The notes beneath the pieces are model-generated. The model searched no databases, had not been told where the DNA came from, and saw nothing but the letters and a program-made list of their open reading frames with translations. Below are positions 25,280 through 33,995 of a DNA stretch of 64,000 bases, piece by piece. How positions within the stretch are numbered: position 1 is the stretch's first letter; the number at the start of each line of letters is the position of its first letter. The DNA lies in contig NZ_JAUHMF010000002.1 in NCBI RefSeq assembly GCF_032334255.1, forward strand, positions 930,001 to 994,000, read 5' to 3'. The DNA comes from Thermanaerothrix solaris (GTDB taxonomy: Bacteria; Chloroflexota; Anaerolineae; Anaerolineales; Anaerolineaceae). The position numbers and the translations under genes were made by a program.

Positions 25280-26188
25280 ATGAGGATTCTGATTATTGGC
25301 GGTAGTGGTTTTATCGGGCGGGCGTTGATCGGGCGCTTGCTGGAAATGGGGCACGAGGTCAGTGTTTTGAGCCGCCGTCCTCAGGCGGTGCGCTTGCCGT
25401 CTGCGGTAACCGTGTATCCCTGGGATGGACGCCGCGGCGCTCCATGGGCGGATGTGCTGGCTGAGATGAACGCGGTGGTCAATTTGGCCGGGGCAAATTT
25501 AGGGGCTGGCCGCTGGACACCGCAACGCAAGCACGAGTTTCTCACCAGTCGCGTTTGGAGTGGTGAAGCAGTCGTGGAAGCCTTCTCTTTAGCCGCCCGC
25601 AAACCTTCAGTCTTGCTGCAAGCCTCGGCGGTGGGGTATTATGGGCCCTGCGGCAATGAGATCATTACCGAAGACGCGCCCCCGGGCAAGGATTTTCTTG
25701 GTCAGCTCTGCGTGCAGTGGGAGACCAGTACCCAGCCTGTTGAGGCTTGGGGGGTTCGGCGAGTGCTCTTGCGCACCGGAATTGTTCTGGCGAAGGACAG
25801 CCTGGCGCTGAAGCGTCTGGTTCTGCCCATTCGCTGGGGCGTAGGAGGACCGCTGGGGAGTGGCAAGCAGTGGATGCCCTGGATTCATCTTGCCGATCAA
25901 ATCGAGGCGATGCTCTTCCTACTTCAGCACGAACAGGCCCGGGGACCGTATAACCTTACAGCGCCAAACCCGGTGCGCAATGTAGATTTTGGGCGCACAC
26001 TGGCTCGAGTCATGCGCCGGCCTTTCTGGCTCCCGGTTCCGGCGTTGATCTTGAGATTGCTTTTAGGAGAAATGAGCACCATGGTGTTGGATGGGCAACG
26101 AGCTGTCCCGCGCCGACTTTTAGAGTTGGGGTACCGTTTTAGGTTTGAAAATTTGGAATCAGCGCTGCGTGACCTGCTGGCTTCGTGA
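25280..26188 (+). CDS. TIGR01777-family NAD-dependent epimerase/reductase (YfcH-like)
   Basis: 302-aa extended short-chain dehydrogenase. The nucleotide loop is IIGGSGFIGRAL (residues 4-15); the catalytic region holds QASAVGYYG with Tyr. Family marks are VNLAGANLGAGRWTPQRK, PWIHLADQI, and the C-terminal DUF1731 end VLDGQRAVPRRLLELGYRFRF. Members are often annotated as SulA-like cell-division inhibitors, a misleading label, and the real substrate is unknown. GAGG lies 8 nt ahead of the ATG. It stands 120 nt downstream of the IS; this gap holds TATAAG-like boxes but no firm promoter. Confidence 0.88.
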   Translation: MRILIIGGSGFIGRALIGRLLEMGHEVSVLSRRPQAVRLPSAVTVYPWDGRRGAPWADVLAEMNAVVNLAGANLGAGRWTPQRKHEFLTSRVWSGEAVVEAFSLAARKPSVLLQASAVGYYGPCGNEIITEDAPPGKDFLGQLCVQWETSTQPVEAWGVRRVLLRTGIVLAKDSLALKRLVLPIRWGVGGPLGSGKQWMPWIHLADQIEAMLFLLQHEQARGPYNLTAPNPVRNVDFGRTLARVMRRPFWLPVPALILRLLLGEMSTMVLDGQRAVPRRLLELGYRFRFENLESALRDLLAS

Positions 26189-26206
26189 TGTCCTCTGAGA
26201 TTTAGG

Positions 26207-26212
26207 TATAAT
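26207..26212 (+). promoter_or_regulatory. Possible -10 box for tyrS
   Basis: TATAAT 25 nt before the tyrS ATG, in the 49-bp gap after the epimerase gene. No clear -35, so weak support. Confidence 0.3.
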
Positions 26213-26237
26213 TAACCAACTCCTGGAGGACGTGGCT

Positions 26238-27452
26238 ATGAACATTGATGAGCAGGTTGCACTTTTGATGCAAGGTACTGAATACGGCGACGAGGCCCTC
26301 AAACAGGCCATGGCGGCGGAATTGCGCGAACGGCTGATCGAGGCGCAGCAGGAAGGCCGACCGTTGCGGGTCTATTGTGGTTATGACCCACGCAAGGCGG
26401 ATTTACATCTTGGTCATACAGTCACCATGCGCAAGTTACGCCAGTTTCAGGATCTGGGGCATGAGGTCACTTTTTTGATCGGAAATTTTACCTCGCTCAT
26501 CGGCGATCCTTCCGACAAAGACAAATTGCGCCCTCGCCTCACCCCGGAAGAGATTGAAGAAAATGCGCGCACCTATGCAGAGCAAGCCTTCCGCATCCTG
26601 GATCCGACCAAGACTAAGATTCGCTATAACGCGGAGTGGCTCTCAAAACTCTGCCTGGCGGATATGATCCCACTTGCCGCTAATTTTACCCTCCAGCAGT
26701 TCTTGACCCGTGAAAACTTCCGCCTGCGCTGGGAGCGCGGCGATCCAATTTACCTGCATGAGACCTTTTACGCCATTATGCAAGGCTATGATGCCTATAT
26801 GCTCAAGGCCGATGTGCAGGTTGGCGGCACCGATCAATTATTCAATATCGTCACGGCAGCGCGCAAAATAATGACCTTCCTCGGCGCCAAACCCAATATT
26901 GCCATCATCATGGGGATTTTGCCCGGAACCGATGGCGTGGTTAAGATGAGTAAGTCTTTGGGGAATCATATTCCTATTAACACCACGGCTGAGGACATGT
27001 ATGGCAAAGTGATGAGCATTCCCGATTTTGTGATGCCCACCTATGCCAAACTGGTCACGCGCTGGTTGCCGGATGAAGTAGCGGCGTTCGAGAAGGCATT
27101 GGCCGATGGCACTTTGCATCCGCGTGATGCCAAGATGAAACTGGCCTTTGAAATTACGGCCAACTTCTATGGCGAAGAAGCGGCGCAGCGTGCTCAAGAG
27201 GCGTTTGTGCGCCTGTTCCAGAAACGCGATTTGCCCGAAGAGATTCCCGAATTCCACGCCGAAGCGGGGCAAAGCGTGTTAGATGTTTTAGTGAATGCCC
27301 AATTGGTCAAAAGCAAGAGTGAGGGCCGTCGCCTGATTGAGCAAAAAGGGGTGCGCCTGGATGGCCAGGTTTTGACTGAACCTAACGCGCCGATCCCGCA
27401 TCCTGGTGTCTTGCAGGTGGGCAAACGTCAATTCTTGAAAGTGGTTTTCTGA
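26238..27452 (+). CDS. tyrS: Tyrosyl-tRNA synthetase
   Basis: Class I synthetase that charges tRNA-Tyr. 404 aa from the ATG at 26238, which has GGAGG 8 nt upstream; an in-frame GTG two codons earlier is too close to that site. HIGH motif DLHLGHTVTMRKL near residue 52, QVGGTDQLFN near 195, KMSKSLGN near 236, and a C-terminal S4 RNA-binding domain (RLIEQKGVRLDGQ). It matches the longer TyrZ-type subfamily. No T-box is visible ahead of it, unlike ileS. The ECF transporter begins 34 nt downstream, possibly by readthrough. Confidence 0.95.
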   Translation: MNIDEQVALLMQGTEYGDEALKQAMAAELRERLIEAQQEGRPLRVYCGYDPRKADLHLGHTVTMRKLRQFQDLGHEVTFLIGNFTSLIGDPSDKDKLRPRLTPEEIEENARTYAEQAFRILDPTKTKIRYNAEWLSKLCLADMIPLAANFTLQQFLTRENFRLRWERGDPIYLHETFYAIMQGYDAYMLKADVQVGGTDQLFNIVTAARKIMTFLGAKPNIAIIMGILPGTDGVVKMSKSLGNHIPINTTAEDMYGKVMSIPDFVMPTYAKLVTRWLPDEVAAFEKALADGTLHPRDAKMKLAFEITANFYGEEAAQRAQEAFVRLFQKRDLPEEIPEFHAEAGQSVLDVLVNAQLVKSKSEGRRLIEQKGVRLDGQVLTEPNAPIPHPGVLQVGKRQFLKVVF

Positions 27453-27486
27453 ACGTAGTGCAAATGCAATTTTGGGACGGAGTCGA

Positions 27487-29109
27487 ATGTCTGATTTACC
27501 GCTGGTCATTGAAAACCTCACCTTCCGTTATCGCAGCCGTAGTGAACCGGCGATCCGCAATATTAACCTGAGCGTACAACCAGGCCAAGTCGTGCTGATC
27601 GCTGGCGCCAGCGGGTGTGGCAAGACAACCTTGATCCGCTGTATTAATGGCTTGATCCCGCGCAGTTATAAAGGGGAGCTGACAGGGAGCATTCGCATTT
27701 TTGGGCAGGATACGCGCGGACTATCACTCGCGCGCATCTCTCAAATGGTGGGAACTGTGCTGCAAGACCCTGAACGCCAGATTCTGGGCTCACGGGTGAT
27801 CAATGAAGTGGCGTTTGGTCTGGAAAATCTGGGTTTACCCCGCGAGGAAATCCTCCAACGCGCCCATGAGGCCTTGGAACGGTTGAAAATTGCCCATTTA
27901 CGCGACCGTGAAACGTTCAACCTCTCGGGCGGGGAGAAACAGAAGGTGGCTTTGGCTGGGGTGTTGGCGATGCGCCCGGGGATTTTGCTCTTGGATGAAC
28001 CCCTGGCCAGCCTGGATCCGGCTAGTGCTCAGGATGCGCTGAGTATGATTCGCCAATTGGCGGATGAAGGAATGACCATTATCCTGATCGAGCACCGCGT
28101 TGAAGACGTATTAACCATTCATCCTGAGCGCGTGCTTTACATGAGTGATGGTGAGATTAAATTTGATGGCACGGCCGAGCAGTTGGTGGATTATGTGGAC
28201 TTCCGTGAGATCAAACTCCCTGCGCGCATGGTCTTAGATTTGGCGGCACGCACCACTCCTCCGTCTATGCCGCAGTGGTTGCCCAGCGGGCGTGAAGGGC
28301 CGCGGGAGCCGTTGGTAGAATTCCAGGATGTGCATTTTGGATATGAGACCGAGACCGAGGTCTTACATGGGATTAATTTGGCGATTTACCGCGGTGATGT
28401 GATTGCGGTATTAGGCCCTAACGGTGCCGGCAAGACGACGCTGGTCAAGCATGCGATCGGTTTGCTCAAACCCAAGCGGGGACGAGTGCTGATCCGTGGA
28501 CGGGATACCCGTCAGATGAGCGTCGCTGAAATTGCCAGTACTCTGGGGTATGTTTTCCAGAGCCCAAGCCACATGCTTTTTGCCCCTACCGTCTATGAAG
28601 AACTGGCATTTGGGCCGAAAAACCTTAATCATGATCCCGAAACCATTCGAAAGGAGGTGATGGAGGCGATCCAGATTGTGAACTTGGCAGGTTATGAGCA
28701 GACTCCACCGCTCTCGATGTCCTTTGGGCAGCAGAAACGTGTCAGTATCGCCGCCATCCTTTCGATGCGCTCGCGTATCCTGGTCATGGATGAACCCACC
28801 GCCGGGCAGGATTACAAAAATTACATCAATTTTATGGATTCCATTCTTCAAATGCCTGGCTTTGAGGCGATCCTTTTCATCACACATGACATTGATGTGG
28901 CCATCCGTTATGCCAATCGTGTCCTTCTGGTCAGCAATGGACAGGTGGTGGCGGATGGCGCGCCCGAAGAGGTGTTAAGTGACCTGGAGCGGTTGGAAGC
29001 CTGCCGCCTGGTTCCAACGTCGTTGTTGCGCCTGAATCTGGAATATCTACCTGCAACCCATCGTTTTCTCAGCGCAGAAGCGCTGGCCCATTTTTCACTG
29101 GCTCGATAA
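27487..29109 (+). CDS. ECF transporter energising ATPase, two fused ABC domains
   Basis: 540 aa from the ATG at 27487 (MSDLPL), with GGACGGAG upstream. Domain one: Walker A GASGCGKTT, signature LSGGEKQ, Walker B LLLDEP. Domain two: Walker A GPNGAGKTT, Walker B VMDEPTAG, and a weak signature (MSFGQQK in place of LSGGQ). This is an EcfA-EcfA' fusion in one chain, like the HMP/thiamine-type YkoD. It supplies ATP-driven conformational change to the T and S subunits encoded next (12 and 67 nt). Substrate is fixed by the S subunit and is unknown. Confidence 0.92.
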   Translation: MSDLPLVIENLTFRYRSRSEPAIRNINLSVQPGQVVLIAGASGCGKTTLIRCINGLIPRSYKGELTGSIRIFGQDTRGLSLARISQMVGTVLQDPERQILGSRVINEVAFGLENLGLPREEILQRAHEALERLKIAHLRDRETFNLSGGEKQKVALAGVLAMRPGILLLDEPLASLDPASAQDALSMIRQLADEGMTIILIEHRVEDVLTIHPERVLYMSDGEIKFDGTAEQLVDYVDFREIKLPARMVLDLAARTTPPSMPQWLPSGREGPREPLVEFQDVHFGYETETEVLHGINLAIYRGDVIAVLGPNGAGKTTLVKHAIGLLKPKRGRVLIRGRDTRQMSVAEIASTLGYVFQSPSHMLFAPTVYEELAFGPKNLNHDPETIRKEVMEAIQIVNLAGYEQTPPLSMSFGQQKRVSIAAILSMRSRILVMDEPTAGQDYKNYINFMDSILQMPGFEAILFITHDIDVAIRYANRVLLVSNGQVVADGAPEEVLSDLERLEACRLVPTSLLRLNLEYLPATHRFLSAEALAHFSLAR

Positions 29110-29121
29110 GGAGGAGCAAAG

Positions 29122-30054
29122 ATGGATAAGCGTTTGCGATCAATTCTTTTCTCGCTGATCGGTGTGTTGGTCTTCTTCCTGTTGATTGTCTGGATTGGTG
29201 GGTTGATTAACCCCAACCTGCAACTGGATGAGACCGGCGTGTTGCGCTTTGTTTTTGTTGGGATTGGCCTCTTGATCGTTTTCATCATTTACGCCCTGAC
29301 CCGTCAAAGCCCGGTCTGGGAAGTGGGCACCCGCGAGGTCGTTTACATGGCTATTGGGGCGGCACTTTATGCGGTGCTCTCTTTCCTCTTCAATGGGACG
29401 GTGTTCGCGGTGCCCTCGGTCAGCCAGGTGGCCCTGCGCCCAGCGATTGCCATCCCGATGTTCTTCGGCTATGCCTTTGGTCCGGTGGTGGGGTTCTTTA
29501 GCGGTGCGGTAGGGAATATGTTCGGCGATGCCCTGACCGGCTTTGGCCTTTCACCGCAGTGGAGCATCGGTAATGGTCTGGTTGGTTTCGTCGCTGGCCT
29601 GGTACACCTTTTCAAAGATAAGAAGCGCAGCGTGGATGCGGTTTTGATTGCCAGCGCTTTGCTGGCTGCCCTGGCGACGGTGTTATTCTTTATCAACCGC
29701 AATGTGCCTAACAAGATGTTTTATGATAGTGAAGCCGGCATTTTTGGCGATGCGACGATCAGCCTCTTTGCGGGTCTCTCGGCGGTGGTTGGGTTTGTGC
29801 TGGTGTTGTTGGTGCGTTTCCTATTTGGCCAGAATCTGGATGTGGTGGCGGCAGTGACCTGGAGCCTTCTGGGCAATTTCCTGGGCATTGGCTTTGCGGC
29901 CATTTCGGATATCTGGATTAATGGCTATCCGCCGGCTGTAGCCATCGTTGGTGAATTCCTGCCTGCAGCGGGGCCGAATGCAATCTTTGCCGCTATTTTG
30001 GTGCCTTTGCTGGTCGTAGCGTTTGCTTCGGTGCAACGCCAAACCGGACGGTGA
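29122..30054 (+). CDS. ECF transporter substrate-binding (S) component
   Basis: 310 aa, larger than most S proteins (about 180-220). Two hydrophobic helices with a short linker (residues 10-30 and 42-62) precede a six-helix core that begins TREVVYMAIGAALYAVLSFLF. The stretch RPAIAIPMFFGYAFGPVVGFFSGAVGNMFGD is typical of S subunits (vitamin or precursor binding, AxxxA helix for T docking). It lies between the fused ATPase and EcfT. The ligand (thiamine precursor, riboflavin, cobalamin-like and others are possible) cannot be told from sequence. Confidence 0.85.
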   Translation: MDKRLRSILFSLIGVLVFFLLIVWIGGLINPNLQLDETGVLRFVFVGIGLLIVFIIYALTRQSPVWEVGTREVVYMAIGAALYAVLSFLFNGTVFAVPSVSQVALRPAIAIPMFFGYAFGPVVGFFSGAVGNMFGDALTGFGLSPQWSIGNGLVGFVAGLVHLFKDKKRSVDAVLIASALLAALATVLFFINRNVPNKMFYDSEAGIFGDATISLFAGLSAVVGFVLVLLVRFLFGQNLDVVAAVTWSLLGNFLGIGFAAISDIWINGYPPAVAIVGEFLPAAGPNAIFAAILVPLLVVAFASVQRQTGR

Positions 30055-30064
30055 ATTTTAGGTC

Positions 30065-30098
30065 GGGGGGCAGACTGAGATTCACCAGTCTGCCCCCC
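30065..30098 (+). repeat. Perfect 13-bp intercistronic stem-loop in the ECF operon
   Basis: GGGGGGCAGACTG (30065-30077) pairs exactly with CAGTCTGCCCCCC (30086-30098) across an 8-nt loop. No T run follows on either strand, so it is not a simple terminator. It ends about 10 nt before the EcfT ribosome site and could set mRNA stability or the ratio of S to T subunits. Confidence 0.85.
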
Positions 30099-30121
30099 AA
30101 ACAAGGAGAAAGTGAGCCTCT

Positions 30122-30991
30122 ATGCTGGTTACCTGGCGCTACCGACCGCGTAAATCCCTAATTCAGAGTTTTGATCCTCGAGCCTGGATCATCTTCTTCC
30201 TTTGTTATATTGCCTGCACGGTACTCTTTTGGGATTTGCGTTACCTCTTGGTGCTCTTTGCGATGGCCTTGGTGGCCGTCTTTACCTCAGGAATTAAATG
30301 GCATGAAATGCGGCGGGCCTGGCTGTTCATTGGCGGCTTTATCTTGTTCTTTTCCTTTCTTACCTTACTCACCGGGCGGGGCGGGATTGAACTTTACAAA
30401 GAGGAGCATATCATCCGTCGCCTGACCGCAGGTTTCACGCTTTTGGGTTGGCGCCCCACGCTGGTCTTAAGCACTGAGCGCATTGCCTATGCGGTGGCGA
30501 TGATGGTGCGTGTGTTCAGCCTGGCCAGCATGACCATTCTCATCCCCTATTCGCTCAATCCTGCTCTGTATGGTGTCACGTTCCGCGGCCTGGGCTTACC
30601 GGACAAGGTGGCGTATGGCATGGATTTGACCATGCGTTTTATCCCCTCATTTGGGCGTGATTTTCAGTTGACCATGGATGCCCAGCGTGCGCGGGGCTAT
30701 GAATTGGAAAAAATTTCCGGGGGCCTATTCGCTCAGGTGCGCAAACTGGCGCCTTTGATTGTACCGGTCACCATTCACGCTATCGTGGCAAGCGAGGATA
30801 TTATTGATGCCATGGATTTGCGTGCCTTTGGGGTTGGCCCACGCACTTGGGTGGATGAACTGCATTACCGTCCGCGTGATCGGGCCCTGATCGCGTTTGG
30901 TGTGGCGATGCTGTTGGTTTGTATTGCGTTTTCACTGTGGGGGTTCGGCAAATTCTGGGTACCAGATTTCTTGCTCCGATTGGCGCAGTAA
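30122..30991 (+). CDS. ecfT: ECF transporter transmembrane (T) component
   Basis: 289 aa with about five to six hydrophobic helices. It carries the two Ala-Arg-Gly-type coupling motifs: AQRARGYELE (near residue 195) and AMDLRAFGVG (near 232), which dock on the ATPases. This scaffold joins the S subunit to the fused ATPase. The ATG has AAGGAG upstream after the hairpin. Last gene of the operon, followed by a terminator shared with the convergent MFS gene. Confidence 0.92.
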   Translation: MLVTWRYRPRKSLIQSFDPRAWIIFFLCYIACTVLFWDLRYLLVLFAMALVAVFTSGIKWHEMRRAWLFIGGFILFFSFLTLLTGRGGIELYKEEHIIRRLTAGFTLLGWRPTLVLSTERIAYAVAMMVRVFSLASMTILIPYSLNPALYGVTFRGLGLPDKVAYGMDLTMRFIPSFGRDFQLTMDAQRARGYELEKISGGLFAQVRKLAPLIVPVTIHAIVASEDIIDAMDLRAFGVGPRTWVDELHYRPRDRALIAFGVAMLLVCIAFSLWGFGKFWVPDFLLRLAQ

Positions 30992-31012
30992 CTTCCCAAT
31001 CTAAAACTAACA

Positions 31013-31046
31013 CGCCACCTGCATTCTCGGGTGGCGTATTTGCTTT
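31013..31046. terminator. Bidirectional hairpin between ecfT and the convergent MFS gene
   Basis: CGCCACC (31013-31019) pairs with GGTGGCG (31030-31036); rightward it is followed by TATTTGCTTT. The convergent gene stop is at 31045, so it lies just inside its 3' end on the other strand. Confidence 0.55.
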
Positions 31047-32232
31047 ACTGCCGTGAGCGTGGGTGGTGATTCTCCGGCAAGCCCAGGATAATGGGCAGGC
31101 CGAGCATCATAATTCCGGCGCTCAGCCAGTAGGTCGTGTGCAATCCCAAATGGTCACCCAGCCACCCAACGCCTAACATGGCCAACGAGCCAACGACAAA
31201 ATTTACAGCCATGAATGCCCCATTGGCAAGGGCGCGTTGCTCGGGATAATGATCTTGAATTAATGCCATCAGGATGGGAGTCATTGAGAGCATGGTGGCT
31301 CCCAGTCCCAGCAGGGTAACTAGGCGAAGAATGAGGTTGGTCGTGGCGAGAAATGCCACAGTGAAGACCGCTGCACCAATACCGGCGATGAGGAGAACGG
31401 ATTTACGCCCGAAGCGGTCACTCAGTGATCCACCCAGGAAGGCGCCACCAATGCCGGCAAATTCCATGATCGTGAGCGAGCCTCCTGCCAGCCACAACGT
31501 TGCTCCTTCTTCGGTCAGAAATGTGGGCAGGAAGGTAGAAAAAGCCACCTGGGCTAACGCGCGAGTCATAAGAAGCAAACTGACTGGCAGCAACACAGGG
31601 CGTAGCAAATGCCAGGCTTCGTGCCAGGGCAGTGGATCGGGCGCTTGTTGGGGTTGAGCAGGTACATCGCGCAGGTTCCAATAAACGGCAAGCGAGACCA
31701 CGACTCCGATGACCATCAACCAGGGTAGGCGTTGCTGTCCCAAGCCCTGGACTGCCGCGACCGCAATGAGGGGGCCGAGGGTGCGTCCGAGTTCACCGGC
31801 TGCCATCCACAGGCTCATGCCCAGACCGAGCCGCGTGGCGGAGAGCCGCCCGGCAATAGCCGGGCCGATGGCGTGAAACCCAGCCGAAGAAAACCCAACG
31901 ACAAGCAGGAACACCATGGCCATGGGATAGGTCGGTGCAGCCCCAACCAGGGACATCATAATCGCGGTAACCGCCGGGCCGAGGAAGAGCAACAAACGCA
32001 ACCCAATCCGATCTCCCAAATAGCCGATGAAGGGTTGCAAAATTGAAGGCGCTTGGGTCAGAAAAGGGAGCAGGCCCGCCTCGGTTTTAGAGAGCGCATA
32101 GCGCTCTATTAGCAAAGGTAGAAAGGAGGGAAGAAACGCCGAATACGTGTCGTGAACGGCATGCCCCAACGCAATTGTGCTAACCTGTTCACTCTGAAAT
32201 TTCTCAGTGCTTAGGCTTTGATCTGCGATCAT
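31045..32232 (-). CDS. MFS transporter, fosmidomycin-resistance-like
   Basis: 395 aa from the ATG at 32232; a TTG 13 codons earlier lacks a ribosome site. Twelve predicted helices. The N-terminus (ALGHAVHDTYSAFLPSFLPLLIERYALS) and the FHAIGPAIAGRLS stretch are like Fsr-type exporters. The loop 2/3 motif reads GYLGDRIGLRLLL and the loop 8/9 one GGSLSDRFGRKSVL. It probably exports a small drug or metabolite. It lies 36 nt downstream of the small ORF at 32268. Confidence 0.85.
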   Translation of the reverse strand: MIADQSLSTEKFQSEQVSTIALGHAVHDTYSAFLPSFLPLLIERYALSKTEAGLLPFLTQAPSILQPFIGYLGDRIGLRLLLFLGPAVTAIMMSLVGAAPTYPMAMVFLLVVGFSSAGFHAIGPAIAGRLSATRLGLGMSLWMAAGELGRTLGPLIAVAAVQGLGQQRLPWLMVIGVVVSLAVYWNLRDVPAQPQQAPDPLPWHEAWHLLRPVLLPVSLLLMTRALAQVAFSTFLPTFLTEEGATLWLAGGSLTIMEFAGIGGAFLGGSLSDRFGRKSVLLIAGIGAAVFTVAFLATTNLILRLVTLLGLGATMLSMTPILMALIQDHYPEQRALANGAFMAVNFVVGSLAMLGVGWLGDHLGLHTTYWLSAGIMMLGLPIILGLPENHHPRSRQ

Positions 32233-32267
32233 AGCGAAGTTTGCCTCAATGTCGCCGCGTATTTGAA

Positions 32268-32483
32268 TCAAGAATGGCGGCGGATTTCGCCCTCTACGGT
32301 GAGGTGCAGAGGCGTGGCAGGGGGAATAGAACCGTAATCCGTGATGTCTTCCAGGGTAATGCGCAGTCGGAGCGGAAAAGCGCCAGGAGTCTGTTCCAAA
32401 TAACGCATAATGGCCTCATCGGCCTGTACGCCAAAGGTTTTTAATAACTTGCGGATGTCGTGGCGGATGGTTTCCTCGTCCAT
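32268..32483 (-). CDS. Small conserved hypothetical protein (DUF6494-like)
   Basis: 71 aa. AGGAA lies 8 nt ahead of the ATG at 32483; the long open frame to the right is inside the next gene and is not used. The first half (IRHDIRKLLKTFGVQADEAI) is helical and the second is beta-like, ending VEGEIRRHS. The overall pattern, MxE-x-IRKxLKxxGV followed by a GEI end, recalls the DUF6494 family, but I make that match from memory. It sits between two MFS transporters in one leftward row (25 nt and 36 nt gaps). Confidence 0.6.
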   Translation of the reverse strand: MDEETIRHDIRKLLKTFGVQADEAIMRYLEQTPGAFPLRLRITLEDITDYGSIPPATPLHLTVEGEIRRHS

Positions 32484-32508
32484 GAAAACAGTTCCTTTCT
32501 TTGGTTGC

Positions 32509-33978
32509 TTAGTGATACGTTTTTTGCTCACCGCTAACAACGGAGTAAGCAGCTTGCTTGCGACTCTGGGTATCCAGCCATAGTGCCAGCACGGCCAGTA
32601 AGGTGGCAACAAGGATGACAAATGCCGCAATCTGATAAGTGCCCCGTAAGCCGGCAAGCAGGGCTTGAGGGTCGGCTTGGGTCACCTCAAAATTGGGAGG
32701 TAGGTTTGCCGCTGCGCGCACTTGTAGGGCAAACAAGGTGCCCATTAGAGGAAGCCCTGAAGTTTGACCCAGCGTTCGCATCAGCGCGAGGAGTCCGGAG
32801 GCGATGCCAAGGCGGTTGCGCGGCACAGATCCCATAATGGCGTTGTTGTTGGGCGATTGGAACATGCCTAGCCCAATCCCAAAGGGGATCAAGTGCAGGA
32901 CAAATCCCAGAGGGCTGAGCCCGGGCTGGATGGAAGCGACAGAAAGGCAACCGAGGATCACCACAATCAACCCGATCAGGCTAATCCCGCGTGACCCATA
33001 GCGATCGGAAAGGGCGCCGGCCAGGGGGGCGACTATACCCATCACTACCGGATGCGCCATCATCAACAGCCCTACCAGTTGTGCTGGGTAACCCTGCACC
33101 AGTTCTAAGAAAAACGGCATTAGAAACATCCCGGCCATGACAATGAAAACCAGGAACGCCATTAACAGGTTGATCGAGAAGAGTGTGTTGCGAAATAGGG
33201 TCAGATCCACCATGGGGTATGGTTGACGGCGCTCAACAATGACAAAGGCAATTAACCCGACAAGTGCGATCCCGAGGAGAATTCTTGGCCATTGGGTATC
33301 GAATCCCAAGTCTTGCCCCATGGTCATACCCAGGGCATAGCATCCCATGGTCATGAACAGAATCGCGGCTCCCAGCATATCAAAGCCACCCTCGCGTTTT
33401 TCGGGGCGCAGGTCGGGTACAACCCGATGCACAATGAACGAGGCAATGATACCAATTGGCAGGTTGACCAGGAACACCCAGTGCCACCCTGCCCAAGCGA
33501 TGATCATTCCACCCAGCGGTGGACCGGCGGCAATGCCAATGGAAACGATGCTCCCGATGGTGCCCAGGGCGCGTCCGCGCGATTCGGGAGGAAAGACTTC
33601 AGTGACAATGGCGGTGCCGAGGGCCTGGGTAAACGCAGCGCCGATGCCTTGAATGGCACGGAAGATGATCAAGGCTGTGATCGTGGGCGCCAGGCCACAC
33701 AGCAAAGAACCCAGGGTGAAAATGATTAACCCGATCTGGTAAAGACGCTTCTTGTTGTAAAGATCACCCAACCGGGCAGCGCCCAGCATTAGGGCGGTCA
33801 GCACCAGTACATAGGCTAAAACGACCCACTCCACGGTCGCAAAATCGGTGTGGAGGTTTTCGACCAGGGTGGGGAGGGAGATGTTGACAATACTAGAGTC
33901 GAGCGTGGCCATTAGGACCCCGCTGCCGACCCCTAGAAGCGTCAGCCAGTGTTGTGATGTAGGACGTGAAGAGGCCAT
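32509..33978 (-). CDS. DHA2-family (EmrB/QacA) MFS drug exporter
   Basis: 489 aa with 14 predicted helices. The family motif LDSSIVNISLPTLVENL (near residue 25) and LGDLYNKKRLYQIGL (loop 2/3) are clear, as is GPPLGGMI in helix 5 (motif C, typical of antiporters). Exports hydrophobic compounds in exchange for protons. It is 17 nt downstream of the response regulator gene, so that regulator may control it. Confidence 0.9.
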   Translation of the reverse strand: MASSRPTSQHWLTLLGVGSGVLMATLDSSIVNISLPTLVENLHTDFATVEWVVLAYVLVLTALMLGAARLGDLYNKKRLYQIGLIIFTLGSLLCGLAPTITALIIFRAIQGIGAAFTQALGTAIVTEVFPPESRGRALGTIGSIVSIGIAAGPPLGGMIIAWAGWHWVFLVNLPIGIIASFIVHRVVPDLRPEKREGGFDMLGAAILFMTMGCYALGMTMGQDLGFDTQWPRILLGIALVGLIAFVIVERRQPYPMVDLTLFRNTLFSINLLMAFLVFIVMAGMFLMPFFLELVQGYPAQLVGLLMMAHPVVMGIVAPLAGALSDRYGSRGISLIGLIVVILGCLSVASIQPGLSPLGFVLHLIPFGIGLGMFQSPNNNAIMGSVPRNRLGIASGLLALMRTLGQTSGLPLMGTLFALQVRAAANLPPNFEVTQADPQALLAGLRGTYQIAAFVILVATLLAVLALWLDTQSRKQAAYSVVSGEQKTYH

Positions 33979-33995
33979 AACGAGGATGTTGTCCT

